DNA from: Conchocele bisecta
Taxonomy: Eukaryota; Mollusca; Bivalvia; Lucinida; Thyasiridae
Assembly: GCA_029237695.1 (NCBI GenBank)
Contig: CM055268.1
Location: 53,715,131 to 53,779,130 of the forward strand
Reading direction: 5' to 3'
DNA: 64,000 nt
Position numbers and translations under genes: made by a program. Shown piece after piece: positions 60,101 to 63,065 of this stretch (positions are counted from its first letter, which is position 1; each line of letters begins with the position of its first letter). A model generated the notes under the pieces. It made no database searches. It saw only the letters and a program-made list of their open reading frames with translations, and had not been told where the DNA came from.

Positions 60101-61289
60101 AAATTCTTAGGTACAAAATCACATGGTGCGTCTCATCTGATCATAAACCAAGAAAGCCTCGAGAGAACAGTAGCCTATTTCATCAACATGGCAAAGTATA
60201 CTTCGCTAGCAAAGTATACTTTGAGGGAGAAATTTTCAATTTAAGGATAAATTTATTAATTTTTATTATACTGAATATATTACATTATCACAGCCATTTT
60301 GGCTGTGATAATGTAATAAATTCAGTATAATAATTCTGCATACTTTTAATCATCAAATATATGCAGTCGTTAAGTTCTATATGACATAATGAATTTCGGG
60401 AAAAATAAATGATTACTCCCTCAAAGTATTCTTTGCAATTTTGATGAAATCGGCTACTGATCAACACACTAGTGGTACATGGCCATACATACCCTGACCA
60501 GGTGGCCGAGAGCGGAGGCGTACGATTTCCTCACAGCGGAGTTTCGGTCTGCCAGCCCGTGTAGGAAGGCCCCCATCAGTTTGCCTGTCACATACGCAAT
60601 CAGAATTATTTCATTTCTCGCCCCTGATCTGCCTCAATTGTGGCCGTGAAAGGAGAAATGTGGCTTATAGGATTTGTGACCAGTGTGGCTCATCAAATAG
60701 CACTCTACTGTAGCCTGATAACGATCTCTATTGCTCGTTAGAGCGTGACGTGTGTTTCCATCAATATAATTCCTGTCATGCTTCAATCGATATACAAAAG
60801 AATGTAGATCATTATCAGACTACAGGAGTATGCTATATAACTAGACAGCATGTGCAAACTATGTATATGACCCATTGGCATACTTGTACTTGTAAAAATG
60901 GCTACATGTTTCAGCTACATTGTTAAGTAAAACAGGTCAAAGTCATGTTAATGATGGCATGAGTGTGTTGCATATGTTCAGATATCAGACTTCCAGCAAT
61001 ATTGAAATTATGGCGCGATGGAGAAACTTGTGACTTTGGCATACGCAGAAGACGTGGAAGAGAAATTGTCACAGAATGATATATGATCAACTTAATAGAT
61101 CTATTTGTGAAATACCAAGCTATTCCAGGACAGAAAACAGAAATTATACGAAAAGTTGTGCAATGTGTATACAAACGTGCAATGAAGTTTCGATAGGGCC
61201 AACGAGATTGAGTTTACCATACCTGCATGTGGAGCGAGGTCCTTCGAACACTGGAGTACCATAGCTACCACAAAACTGGAACACGCGGC
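24064..61289 (-). CDS. ECPAS: ECPAS / ECM29 proteasome adaptor and scaffold, C-terminal 14 exons
   Basis: Join in transcription order: 61289-61223, 60584-60493, 59933-59867, 59070-58942, 58265-58200, 57428-57217, 55552-55509, 52523-52475, 50570-50424, 34531-34408, 32573-32468, 28352-28255, 25890-25819, 24197-24064. Total 1,407 bp, 468 codons plus TGA. Every intron is GT-AG and every phase fits. The product is the C-terminal HEAT-repeat part of ECM29, a large protein that binds and tethers the 26S proteasome and links it to other cell compartments. Recognition rests on the order of conserved blocks: [54 protein letters not shown] and SPELQ near the C-terminus, as I remember them from the human protein. 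The family is about 1,800 residues, so most of the gene lies beyond base 64000. Introns range from 0.56 to 15.9 kb and are full of MITEs. Confidence 0.93.
24228..24534. mobile_element. TA-flanked element with ACCGTAATAACCCT ends and internal tandem repeats (ECPAS intron 13)
   Basis: Left TATACCGTAATAACCCTCAA, right TTAGGGTTATTATGGTA. Inside, about four direct copies of GACACAATTTGCTTTGG-AAACCCCTATA (24250-24360) and one inverted copy (24360-24395). The end resembles that of the 18204-20282 element. Confidence 0.7.
24869..25749. mobile_element. MITE-1 copy split by an about 615-bp insertion (ECPAS intron 13)
   Basis: The left half 24869-25043 (CAGTAGCCGATTTCACC through TTATTACATTATCACA) stops in the central palindrome. 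The right end 25664-25749 (TTTCTCCCTCAAAGTGCACT through TGCTACTG) resumes after the insertion. Confidence 0.75.
25216..25600 (+). repeat. Two tandem copies of an about 193-bp unit
   Basis: ATGTAGAAAAAA, TCGGCATAAAAACACCAAGG and GTTTCAGATCGATTGACTGA recur in the same order in 25216-25408 and 25409-25600. They lie within the insertion that splits the MITE-1 copy. Confidence 0.8.
25819..25890 (-). CDS. ECPAS: ECPAS exon 13 of the window
   Basis: Acceptor TATGCTGCAG, donor CAAG|GTGAGT, 72 bp, phase 1 in and phase 1 out. Encodes [19 protein letters not shown], matching the conserved RTEAL block of the family. Confidence 0.93.
26074..26328 (+). repeat. Segment duplicated at 29044-29300 (between ECPAS introns 12 and 11)
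   Basis: ACAATTCCCTAACATTTGAT, CAAACTACTTTCC, AATAATTCTTAAGAAAACGG and GGAATGAATGGCCTTTTTGT occur in the same order and spacing at both places. Here the palindrome present at 29255-29406 is represented by one arm only. Confidence 0.75.
26355..26690. mobile_element. Fragments of family G (26355-26468) and family F (26503-26690)
   Basis: CACTTGGCCCCTTCCCCTAC and GATTACGAATAATCGTAATA belong to family G (antisense). GACTAGAGAAATTGGGCTTA and GATAACGATCTATATTGCTT belong to family F. Both copies are truncated. Confidence 0.6.
26710..26954. mobile_element. TTAA-1 MITE (ECPAS intron 12)... flanking TTAA intact
   Basis: TTAACCCTTTCACCCCTAAG to GTTGAAAGGGTTAA. Central hairpin GAGACGGCTCGTCACGAGCC-GGCTC. 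Lies downstream of exon 12 on the minus strand, that is, in intron 12. Confidence 0.85.
27347..27793. mobile_element. Two adjacent degenerate TTAA-1 MITEs
   Basis: 27347-27540 starts ATTTCATCCCTAAGTAACTG and lacks a clean TTAA. 27540-27793 ends TGTACTGTTGAAAGG and keeps the hairpin GAGACGGCTCATCATGAGCC. They share about 15 bp at their junction. Confidence 0.65.
28018..28222. mobile_element. Foldback element next to ECPAS exon 12
   Basis: CTCCAGTTAAGGTGCGTAAT pairs with ATTACGCGTCTTAACTGGAG. The central arms, GGAGTGCTTTAGAATCGTCT and AGACGATTCTAAAGAACTCC, are nearly perfect. It lies 33 bp from the exon 12 donor, in intron 12. Confidence 0.75.
28255..28352 (-). CDS. ECPAS: ECPAS exon 12 of the window
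   Basis: Acceptor TTTTTCAG, donor TAG|GTAGGT, 98 bp, phase 2 in and phase 1 out. Encodes [19 protein letters not shown] and MVSALSPCL. Confidence 0.9.
29255..29406. repeat. Almost perfect 152-bp palindrome
   Basis: Arms of about 72 bp run from GGAATGAATGGCCTTTTTGT to its complement at 29387-29406, meeting at CGAGGCCTTCCGGCCTTCG. I see only one or two mismatches. Confidence 0.85.
29412..29540 (-). mobile_element. SINE-2 fragment, antisense
   Basis: Matches the reverse complement of the tRNA-like head at 62205-62378 (boxes GGGTTAG and TTGTGGGTTC there; here CCAGTGGGATGGAAATACTA and CTAACCCCGAGGCCACAACC). Confidence 0.65.
29600..32498. repeat. 2.9-kb minisatellite made of the exon 11 / intron 11 splice-donor junction of ECPAS
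   Basis: About 54 units. On the plus strand there are two types: about 53 bp (TATTTATGCATGGTTTTCAG-TATTTCACCGTGTGTTACTA-CCTATGTATTAAA; 29600-31190) and about 56 bp with GATCATGTATGTATGG replacing TATGCATGG (31190-32420). The last two units beside the exon are of the first type. On the minus strand each unit reads as the exon 3' end (AAAACCATGCATAAATATTT), a donor (CAG|GTAGTAAC or TAG|GTAGTAAC) and early intron. Open frames within it are translated repeat only. Many indels at 29880-31200 may be real or sequencing error. Confidence 0.92.
32468..32573 (-). CDS. ECPAS: ECPAS exon 11 of the window; its 3' end is the first unit of a minisatellite
   Basis: Acceptor TTCTCCCACAG, donor CGG|GTAATA, 106 bp, phase 1 in and phase 2 out. 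Encodes [18 protein letters not shown] then [10 protein letters not shown]. The last 32 exon bases, the donor and about 17 intron bases form one repeat unit that continues, on this strand, as about 54 copies into intron 11. The assigned donor gives the right phase for exon 12; use of any later copy adds an in-frame stop. Confidence 0.9.
32676..32912. mobile_element. Family F MITE (ECPAS intron 10)
   Basis: GTGGCTGTGACTGGAGAAAT at the left and ATTTCTCCAGCGACAGCCAC at the right; internal GACTGCGCGGATGCGCAGGC. It lies just upstream of exon 11's acceptor on the minus strand. Confidence 0.75.
33065..33268. mobile_element. TTAA-flanked foldback (ACCCATTACATTCGG type)
   Basis: TTAACCCATTACATTCGG at the left, CAAGAAATGGGTTAA at the right. 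Central hairpin TTGTGACCACTCATTTGAAC / GTTCAAATGGTGGTCACAAC. Confidence 0.75.
33536..33975 (-). mobile_element. SINE-2 copy, antisense, split by a TTAA-1 MITE at 33599-33848
   Basis: The left part, GAGTTTAACGTCCCAGCAAC to GACCACAG, and the right part, AGTCTCATCCAACAG to CCTTGGCCACGG, correspond to one continuous copy at 55931-56112. That uninterrupted copy reads CACAGTTTAAAGTCTCATCC at the break, giving the empty TTAA site. Confidence 0.8.
33599..33848. mobile_element. TTAA-1 MITE inserted in SINE-2
   Basis: TTAACCCTTTCAACACC to GGTGTTGAAAGGGTTAA with hairpin GAGACGGCTCGTTATGAGCC. The duplicated TTAA is proved by the empty site in the related SINE at 55975-55984. Confidence 0.92.
34209..34325. 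repeat. Palindrome in ECPAS intron 10
   Basis: GATGTCACGAAGCTTGTGAC-CTCATTATGAG-GTCACAAGCTTCGTGACATC is perfect; the outer parts, TATTGATATGTA and CAACATATCAATA, also pair. Confidence 0.8.
34408..34531 (-). CDS. ECPAS: ECPAS exon 10 of the window
   Basis: Acceptor CTGTTACACAG, donor AAG|GTAGAA, 124 bp, phase 0 in and phase 1 out. Encodes an acidic run EEEMDVDGE then [15 protein letters not shown]. Confidence 0.92.
34960..35300. promoter_or_regulatory. GC-rich stretch with promoter-like motifs in ECPAS intron 9
   Basis: A GC box (GGCTCCGCCCACG, 35022-35034), TATAAAA (35084-35090) and CCAAT (35094-35098) lie within 80 bp in otherwise AT-rich DNA. No open frame downstream on either strand is recognisable. 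Could be a chance cluster, an old LTR or an intronic regulatory element. Confidence 0.25.
35460..35990 (+). repeat. Fullest copy of family H repeat
   Basis: Contains AGTGCCCGCTAT, TCATATGCAAATGAGG (octamer ATGCAAAT), ACACGGTTATCGCCCCTGAT and an end GGGCATGTACCTTTAAG. The shorter copy at 41713-41937 has TTAAAGGTACATACC and GGTATGTACCTTTAA ends, so the family may be a MITE. Confidence 0.6.
36106..36225. repeat. Foldback repeat in ECPAS intron 9
   Basis: AATAGTAGGTTAGTGCCGTG-AATGGG pairs with CCCATTCACGGCACTAACCT-ACTATT. The loop, ATATCTGGC...GCCAGATAT, also pairs. Confidence 0.8.
36360..37245 (+). repeat. Composite repeat with (TCCG)n runs and an about 180-bp tandem unit
   Basis: GTGCCTTGATTTGCTGGCCG occurs at 36390 and 36575. 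TCCGTCCG runs lie at 36509-36544 and 37128-37150. Between them, two to three copies of a unit contain TTCTGTTT...TTGATGGAATGCTTTAATAT and AAGGTCAAGGTCACA. The end, GGGGCATCCGTGTTCCATGA, is shared with 41200-41235. Typical of bivalve repeats; no gene. Confidence 0.65.
37575..37985 (+). repeat. Two tandem copies of an about 177-bp unit
   Basis: CGCTCGGGTAAATGGCTTAT, ATTGCTCCAATGGTCCTCTA and CAAGGTCACAGACT recur in order in each copy. The 130-codon minus-strand frame across it is repeated twice and is a repeat artefact. Confidence 0.8.
38165..38485 (+). mobile_element. Family G SINE-like copy, 5'-truncated
   Basis: TATGTGACAGTTAAATCTGG near the start and GGCCGTTAAACACCATTAAA at the end. Confidence 0.7.
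38606..38812. mobile_element. Family F MITE
   Basis: TATGTGACTGGAGAAATGAG at the left and GACCCATTTCTGGAGTCGCA at the right; the centre is shortened by about 25 bp. Confidence 0.7.
38885..39308 (+). mobile_element. Family G SINE-like copy, diverged
   Basis: GTTCCTCCTTATAGAAATCA, CTGGTGTGGCGAGGACCTGG and the tail GGCCGTTAAACCCCAACAAA are the family landmarks. Confidence 0.65.
40150..40395. mobile_element. TTAA-1 MITE with decayed ends
   Basis: CACCCCTAAGCAACTGGAAT and GTAGTGTAGAAAGG; hairpin GAGACGGCTCGTCACGAGCC. TTAA is lost on both sides. Confidence 0.7.
40605..41237 (+). mobile_element. Repeat with GATAGTGG-type head and GGGGCATCCGTG tail
   Basis: Head TGCCCCACCGGCACCACGAT followed by TTACCCTTGTCCGTCC, middle with two copies of a unit (CTTGTAAxxxGTAAAACTTTTAAAC; CCCCCGGGTCATGGATTATC), tail TATGTGGGGCATCCGTGTTC. 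Antisense relatives are at 46104-46190 plus 49000-49096, and at 55578-55735. Between head and middle it carries a short piece with four GTGGCT(A/T)-type repeats (40690-40820). Confidence 0.7.
41505..41640 (+). repeat. Two tandem copies of a 68-bp unit
   Basis: TTTTGTATTTAAAGTGTTTG and CAATTACACCTATTGTGAAA recur at a 68-bp spacing. Confidence 0.75.
41713..41937. mobile_element. Family H copy with TTAAAGGTACATACC ends
   Basis: The inverted ends TTAAAGGTACATACCAACTC and GAGTGGGTATGTACCTTTAA mark it as a MITE. Interior ACGGTTATCGCCCCTGATAT. Confidence 0.7.
41945..42355 (+). mobile_element. Family G SINE-like copy, fullest
   Basis: Start TGGGTGGTAAGTGGGAGCAT, middle ATTACGATTATTCGTAATCC, end GGCCGCTAAATACCAATAAA. 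The 3' CGTTAAA-type motif is shared with the other SINEs of the window. Confidence 0.7.
42996..43201. mobile_element. TTAA-2 MITE
   Basis: TTAACCCTTAGAATGCGGGA to GCACTGTAAGGGTTAA with central hairpin AGAATCATTTCC-ATTGGAAATGATTCT. Both TTAA present. Confidence 0.85.
43299..43465. mobile_element. Left part of a TTAA-1 MITE split by a 6.3-kb insertion
   Basis: TTAACCCTTTCACCCCAGTA through TTACTTGCAAAAAGTGTAG. The right part (49735-49921, AAATCCTGATGAGACGGCTC to GTTGAAAGGGTTAG) lies beyond the composite array. About 70 bp (AGAGGGTGTTTTT...GCAAAAAGTG) is present on both sides. Confidence 0.8.
43466..49734. repeat. 6.3-kb composite of nested tandem-repeat elements
   Basis: Outer element: head CAAGAGTTGTCAGGAGACAA-CGAAGCTCGCCTG at 43466, tail GCACTTCGTGCAGGCGAG at 49717-49734, with many roughly 165-215-bp units (GTTAAGTTTATGAATGTGCT, TTGTGACCTTGACCTTGGGG) at 43540-45415 and 49097-49640. 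Inside: a related unit type (GAGCGTTAAAGTTTTTGAAG; CTTGGCGGGGGCAGGAC) at 45412-45735, 46187-47165 and 48808-49005; a third type (AAAGGGAGATAACTAA; GTTGTCATTCTT) at 45737-46100 and 48260-48802; antisense ends of the 40605-type repeat (46104; 49096). An A-rich block with a hairpin (47240-48240) is also present. No gene. Confidence 0.75.
47240..48240. repeat. A-rich insertion with hairpin and three related 230-bp segments
   Basis: The hairpin ACAATTATTGACTAGTGAAC / GCTCACTAGTCAATAATTGT lies at 47329-47393. AGCACTTACGACCTTMTGCT and GCTTGCTACTGGAGCCCAG recur at 47430-47550 and 47720-47850, with a third partial copy near 47860-47975; poly-A runs of up to about 17 are present. Confidence 0.65.
49735..49921. 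mobile_element. Right part of the split TTAA-1 MITE
   Basis: Begins AAAGAGGGTGTTTTTTTTTG, has GAGACGGCTCGTCACGAGCC, a 44-bp tandem duplication (TAGGATCTACACTTTTTTCC twice) and ends GTTGAAAGGGTTAG. Confidence 0.8.
50424..50570 (-). CDS. ECPAS: ECPAS exon 9 of the window
   Basis: Acceptor CTGCCCCAG, donor AAG|GTGGGT, 147 bp, in phase at both ends. Encodes [20 protein letters not shown], one of the best conserved blocks of ECM29. Followed by the 15.9-kb intron 9. Confidence 0.95.
50700..50910. repeat. Dispersed repeat with GTACATAAGAACATGTTC motif (ECPAS intron 8 side of exon 9)
   Basis: Shares TTTTTCATGAAATGTCTTTA-CAGAAACTG and CTTAGGTACAAAATGATCAC with 25960-26070 and 60055-60140 (both in ECPAS introns). 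The ends look inverted, so it may be a MITE. Weak. Confidence 0.45.
51171..52104. mobile_element. 934-bp pogo/Tigger-like non-autonomous element
   Basis: CAGTAGAACTTCGATAACTA at the left and GAGCGATCGAAGTTCTACTG at the right, with TA on both sides (51169-51170, 52105-52106). Subterminal CTCGAAC/GTTCGAG motifs repeat on both sides, as is usual for pogo-type ends. No transposase frame. Confidence 0.8.
52475..52523 (-). CDS. ECPAS: ECPAS exon 8 of the window (49 bp)
   Basis: Acceptor TCTGTTACAG, donor CAG|GTACGT, 49 bp, phase 2 in and phase 0 out. Encodes [16 protein letters not shown], a charged linker. Confidence 0.88.
52606..54512. mobile_element. Repeat element with GGCCATGATGGCCC head hairpin and internal about 430-470-bp tandem units
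   Basis: Head AGGGCCATGATGGCCCTAAT-TCGCTCACCTGA, tail AGCTCACATGAGCTTCGCTC-AGGTGAGCT preceded by a (GACGACG)n run. Between them about four units contain GGCGGCCATCTTGGATTAGC, GGTTCATGTGAAGAAG, GCCACGCCCATTTTTGACCC and CATCGATCATTCCTACCAAG. Frames repeated in it are not genes. Confidence 0.75.
54663..54876. mobile_element. CAGTGGAACC-family MITE with doubled right end
   Basis: Left CAGTGGAACCCCTCTAAATC. The right end is itself a palindrome: CAGTGGTACCTCTCTAAACC-GGACACCCT and AGGGTGTCCGG-TTTAGAGAGGTTCCACTG. The shared terminal core is that of the 5940-6985 satellite. Confidence 0.75.
55509..55552 (-). CDS. ECPAS: ECPAS exon 7 of the window (44-bp microexon-like)
   Basis: Acceptor ATGTTTGCAG, donor TAG|GTATGT, 44 bp, phase 0 in and phase 2 out. 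Encodes [14 protein letters not shown]. Chosen because it completes the phase between exons 6 and 8. Confidence 0.88.
55578..55735 (-). mobile_element. 3' fragment of the 40605-41237 type repeat, antisense
   Basis: CTAGAAAATGTGTTCATAAA-ACACAGATGCCCCACATACG is the reverse complement of its tail. Confidence 0.7.
55735..55858. mobile_element. MITE-1 core fragment
   Basis: Only the central palindrome (arms TTTATTACATTATCACAGCC) and the flanking TTCTGCATACTTTAAATCAT remain; both ends are lost. Confidence 0.75.
55931..56112 (-). mobile_element. SINE-2 copy, antisense, uninterrupted
   Basis: ACAGTGGGATGGAAATACTA and TTGAACTCACAACCTCCCGT mark the family. Its CACAGTTTAAAGTCTCATCC is the empty-site counterpart of the MITE insertion at 33599-33848. 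Confidence 0.75.
56121..56456. mobile_element. MITE-1 copy plus 27 bp of flank, inverted relative to 56847-57180
   Basis: The MITE spans 56148-56456. The 33 bp starting CCACAAGACTGCTGTACAAC (56121-56153) recur exactly inverted at 57148-57180. Confidence 0.8.
56847..57180. mobile_element. MITE-1 copy plus flank, next to ECPAS exon 6
   Basis: CAGTAGCCAATTTCATC to TGATGAAATAGGCTACAG (56847-57155), full central palindrome around GCCATAATGGC. Its right flank is the inverted copy of 56121-56147. It ends 36 bp from exon 6. Confidence 0.85.
57217..57428 (-). CDS. ECPAS: ECPAS exon 6 of the window
   Basis: Acceptor TGTGATACAG, donor AAG|GTACAT, 212 bp, phase 1 in and phase 0 out. The largest exon in the window; encodes [15 protein letters not shown] and the strongly conserved [13 protein letters not shown]. 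Confidence 0.95.
57511..57753. repeat. Foldback repeat in ECPAS intron 5
   Basis: GGAGGCCGTTTACTGAACTT-TGTATGAC pairs with GTCATACAAAGTTTAGTGAA-ACTGCCTCC. The centre, TAGGCTGCATGTGCAGCCTA, is perfect. Confidence 0.75.
58200..58265 (-). CDS. ECPAS: ECPAS exon 5 of the window
   Basis: Acceptor AATTTCCAG, donor CAG|GTAAAT, 66 bp, phase 1 in and phase 1 out. Encodes [19 protein letters not shown], an acidic linker then a tryptophan-bearing helix. Confidence 0.9.
58530..58837. mobile_element. MITE-1 copy (ECPAS intron 4)
   Basis: GTAGCCGATTTCATCAAAAT to TTTGTGAAATGGGCTACTG. Central palindrome around GCCAAATTGGC. Confidence 0.85.
58942..59070 (-). CDS. ECPAS: ECPAS exon 4 of the window
   Basis: Acceptor TCTCCCACAG, donor TCGG|GTATGT, 129 bp, phase 1 in and phase 1 out. 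Encodes [17 protein letters not shown] and [13 protein letters not shown]-rich compared with its introns. Confidence 0.93.
59434..59486 (-). pseudogene. Decayed duplicate of the exon 4 acceptor and exon start
   Basis: The 3' splice site region and first bases of exon 4 (GCCTCCCACAG then AGAACAGTGCCC) are repeated here, 385 bp upstream of the real site (GTCTCCCACAG then AGGAGAGTGCCC). After about 12 exon bases the similarity fades and the conserved ECPAS block is absent, so it is a non-functional or decoy copy within intron 3. Confidence 0.7.
59867..59933 (-). CDS. ECPAS: ECPAS exon 3 of the window
   Basis: Acceptor TTTATACAG, donor AAG|GTGAGA, 67 bp, phase 0 in and phase 1 out. Encodes [20 protein letters not shown], a conserved helix pair. 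Confidence 0.92.
60168..60459. mobile_element. MITE-1 copy (ECPAS intron 2)
   Basis: CAGTAGCCTATTTCATCAAC to TTTTGATGAAATCGGCTACT-G. One outer CAAAGTATACTTTG box on the right side has been deleted. Confidence 0.85.
60493..60584 (-). CDS. ECPAS: ECPAS exon 2 of the window
   Basis: Acceptor ATGTGACAG, donor AGG|GTATGT, 92 bp, phase 1 in and phase 0 out. Encodes the HEAT-type block [20 protein letters not shown]. Confidence 0.92.
61223..61289 (-). CDS. ECPAS: ECPAS exon 1 of the window
   Basis: Acceptor ATGTTTGCAG, donor CAG|GTATGG, 67 bp, phase 0 in and phase 1 out. Encodes [18 protein letters not shown]. No earlier ECPAS exon could be found between here and 64000. Confidence 0.88.
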
Positions 61290-61302
61290 CTGCAAACATA
61301 TA

Positions 61303-61478
61303 CAGTCAAACCTGTGAATAAAGACCGGCCATATGAAGAGAAAAATCTGGCCTTTGTTCACAGGTGGTCTTTGTTCGCAGGGTCATTTATGTGGTAATTG
61401 AATAATTGGGAAAAAAAGCGTGGCTGCTATTGACAGGGGATTGCTATTCTGAGGTGGTCTTTAGCACAAGTTCGACTG
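61303..61478. mobile_element. TA-flanked MITE with CAGTCAAACCTGTG ends, 13 bp from ECPAS exon 1
   Basis: CAGTCAAACCTGTGAATAAA-GACC at the left and GGTCTTTAGCACAAGTTCGA-CTG at the right, with TA on both sides. Ends fit the Tc1/mariner-pogo group. Confidence 0.7.
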
Positions 61479-61535
61479 TAGTCACACTGTAAAGAATTCA
61501 ACTGTGAATACGAAATATTAACATTTACGATTATA

Positions 61536-61762
61536 TGTGGATGTGACCGGAGAAATGAGGCTTGTGGGAATTTGACCAGGGTAGCTACTGATCGGACAAC
61601 AATCAATATTGCTTGTTAGAGGAATGACATGCGTTTCATTGATGGAATGGCAAACCATGCAGGACCTGATCAGACTGAACAGATGTACATGTACATGCTG
61701 ATCTGGATATACACTGGTCACAAAACCCATAACCCCCATTTCTCTATTAACAGCCACATACA
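61536..61762. mobile_element. Family F MITE
   Basis: GTGGATGTGACCGGAGAAAT to ATTTCTCTATTAACAGCCAC. Centre CCTGATCAGACTGAACAGAT. Confidence 0.7.
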
Positions 61763-61821
61763 ATGTAGTATTCTTTCAACATTCCGTATCACAACTCCAA
61801 CAATTGCAAACAGTGTACATC

Positions 61822-62102
61822 CAGCAGCCTATTTCACCATCATTGCAAAGTATACTTTTCTAGCAAAGCATACTTTGAGGGAGAAATTTTCAATTTTAGG
61901 ATAAATTTATTATACTGAATTTATTACATTATCACAGCCAATTTGGCTGTGATAATGTAATAAATTCAGTATAATAATTCTGCATACTTTTAATCATCAA
62001 ATATATGCATTTGTTAGTTCTATATGAAATAATGCATTTCAGGAAAAATAAATGATTGCTCCCTCAAAGTATACTTTGCAATGTTGGTGAAATAGGCTAC
62101 TG
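61822..62102. mobile_element. MITE-1 copy
   Basis: CAGCAGCCTATTTCACCATC to TTGGTGAAATAGGCTACTG; the central palindrome is intact around GCCAATTTGGC, and parts of both outer arms are shortened. Confidence 0.85.
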
Positions 62103-62204
62103 AAGAGTTTGTAACAAGCCATTTCATTCGGATCTGCAATATTTGTACACAGTCTAGTCTGGAAATTGACACAGAAAAGTTCATTCCAGTTATTTAGGAT
62201 GGAT

Positions 62205-62378
62205 GGGTCGTGGCCTAGGGGTTAGAGCACCTGACTTCCGATACGGAGGTTGTGGGTTCTGGGCATAAAAAATACTTTCACAGTATTTCCATCTCACTGG
62301 TCTGTCGGATGAGACATTCAACTGTGGTCCCGTCTCTATACGAGCTGTTGCTGGGACGTTAAACCCATTCACTTTTCA
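62205..62378 (+). mobile_element. SINE-2, sense copy with tRNA-like head
   Basis: A-box-like TGGCCTAGGGGTTAGAGC and B-box-like GTTGTGGGTTCTGG form the head. The body is AATACTTTCACAGTATTTCC-ATCTCACTGG and the 3' end is GGGACGTTAAACCCATTCAC. Confidence 0.75.
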
Positions 62379-62624
62379 CTCCAGTTATTTAGATGTGAGA
62401 TAGTTAACTGCCAACACTGCTGGGCAATGTCCAATCTATTACATTCAATAAATCACTTTATATTTTCCTGTTGTAGGGCTCCAGATAAGGAATTAGTAAT
62501 TAAGTATTTTCACTCAATCATTTCTGAAGCCATTGGGTATTTCAAAATTTTAATTGGGTAAAATAAAATCATACTACTGTTTACACATCAACAGACAGCA
62601 ATTATTGAATAGTTTGCTTCGAAA

Positions 62625-62702
62625 TGAACACATGTCTTGGTATTTCATTAGAAATGTCTCCAAGGAGACAATTCTAATGAAATGCCAAGACATGTGTTCA
62701 TG
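62625..62702. repeat. 78-bp foldback palindrome
   Basis: TGAACACATGTCTTGGTATT-TCATTAGAA pairs with TTCTAATGAAATGCCAAGAC-ATGTGTTCA around GTCTCCAAGGAGAC. Confidence 0.85.
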
Positions 62703-62867
62703 TGTTTTCATGGAAAAAATGAAAAATATGCTATATTTGTGGTCTGTTTATTGTTTTCTGCAGCATGATAAAGGTACCACAAAATTGTTATTGCTTTTTG
62801 ATACTCGCAGACACTACTTAGGGCTATTCCATAAAAAAAGACATGGGGGGGTTTGACTCCACTTTTT

Positions 62868-63065
62868 TTTCACCCCCACCACCTACATATTTGTAATTGG
62901 TTCTTACCCCACTGCCTATGTATTTTGATTTCCTTCGTACCCCACCGCCAGTACATTTTGTATTTATTTTGTGCCCCACTGCCTACAGATATGGATTTTC
63001 CTTTACCGACCCACCACCTACATATTTCGATTTCCATTTTATCCCACCACCTATAGATTTTAATT
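62868..63065 (+). repeat. Degenerate tandem repeat, about five copies of an about 40-bp unit
   Basis: CCCCACCACCTACATATTT, CCCCACTGCCTATGTATTTT and CCCCACTGCCTACAGAT recur with T-rich spacers. Confidence 0.7.
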
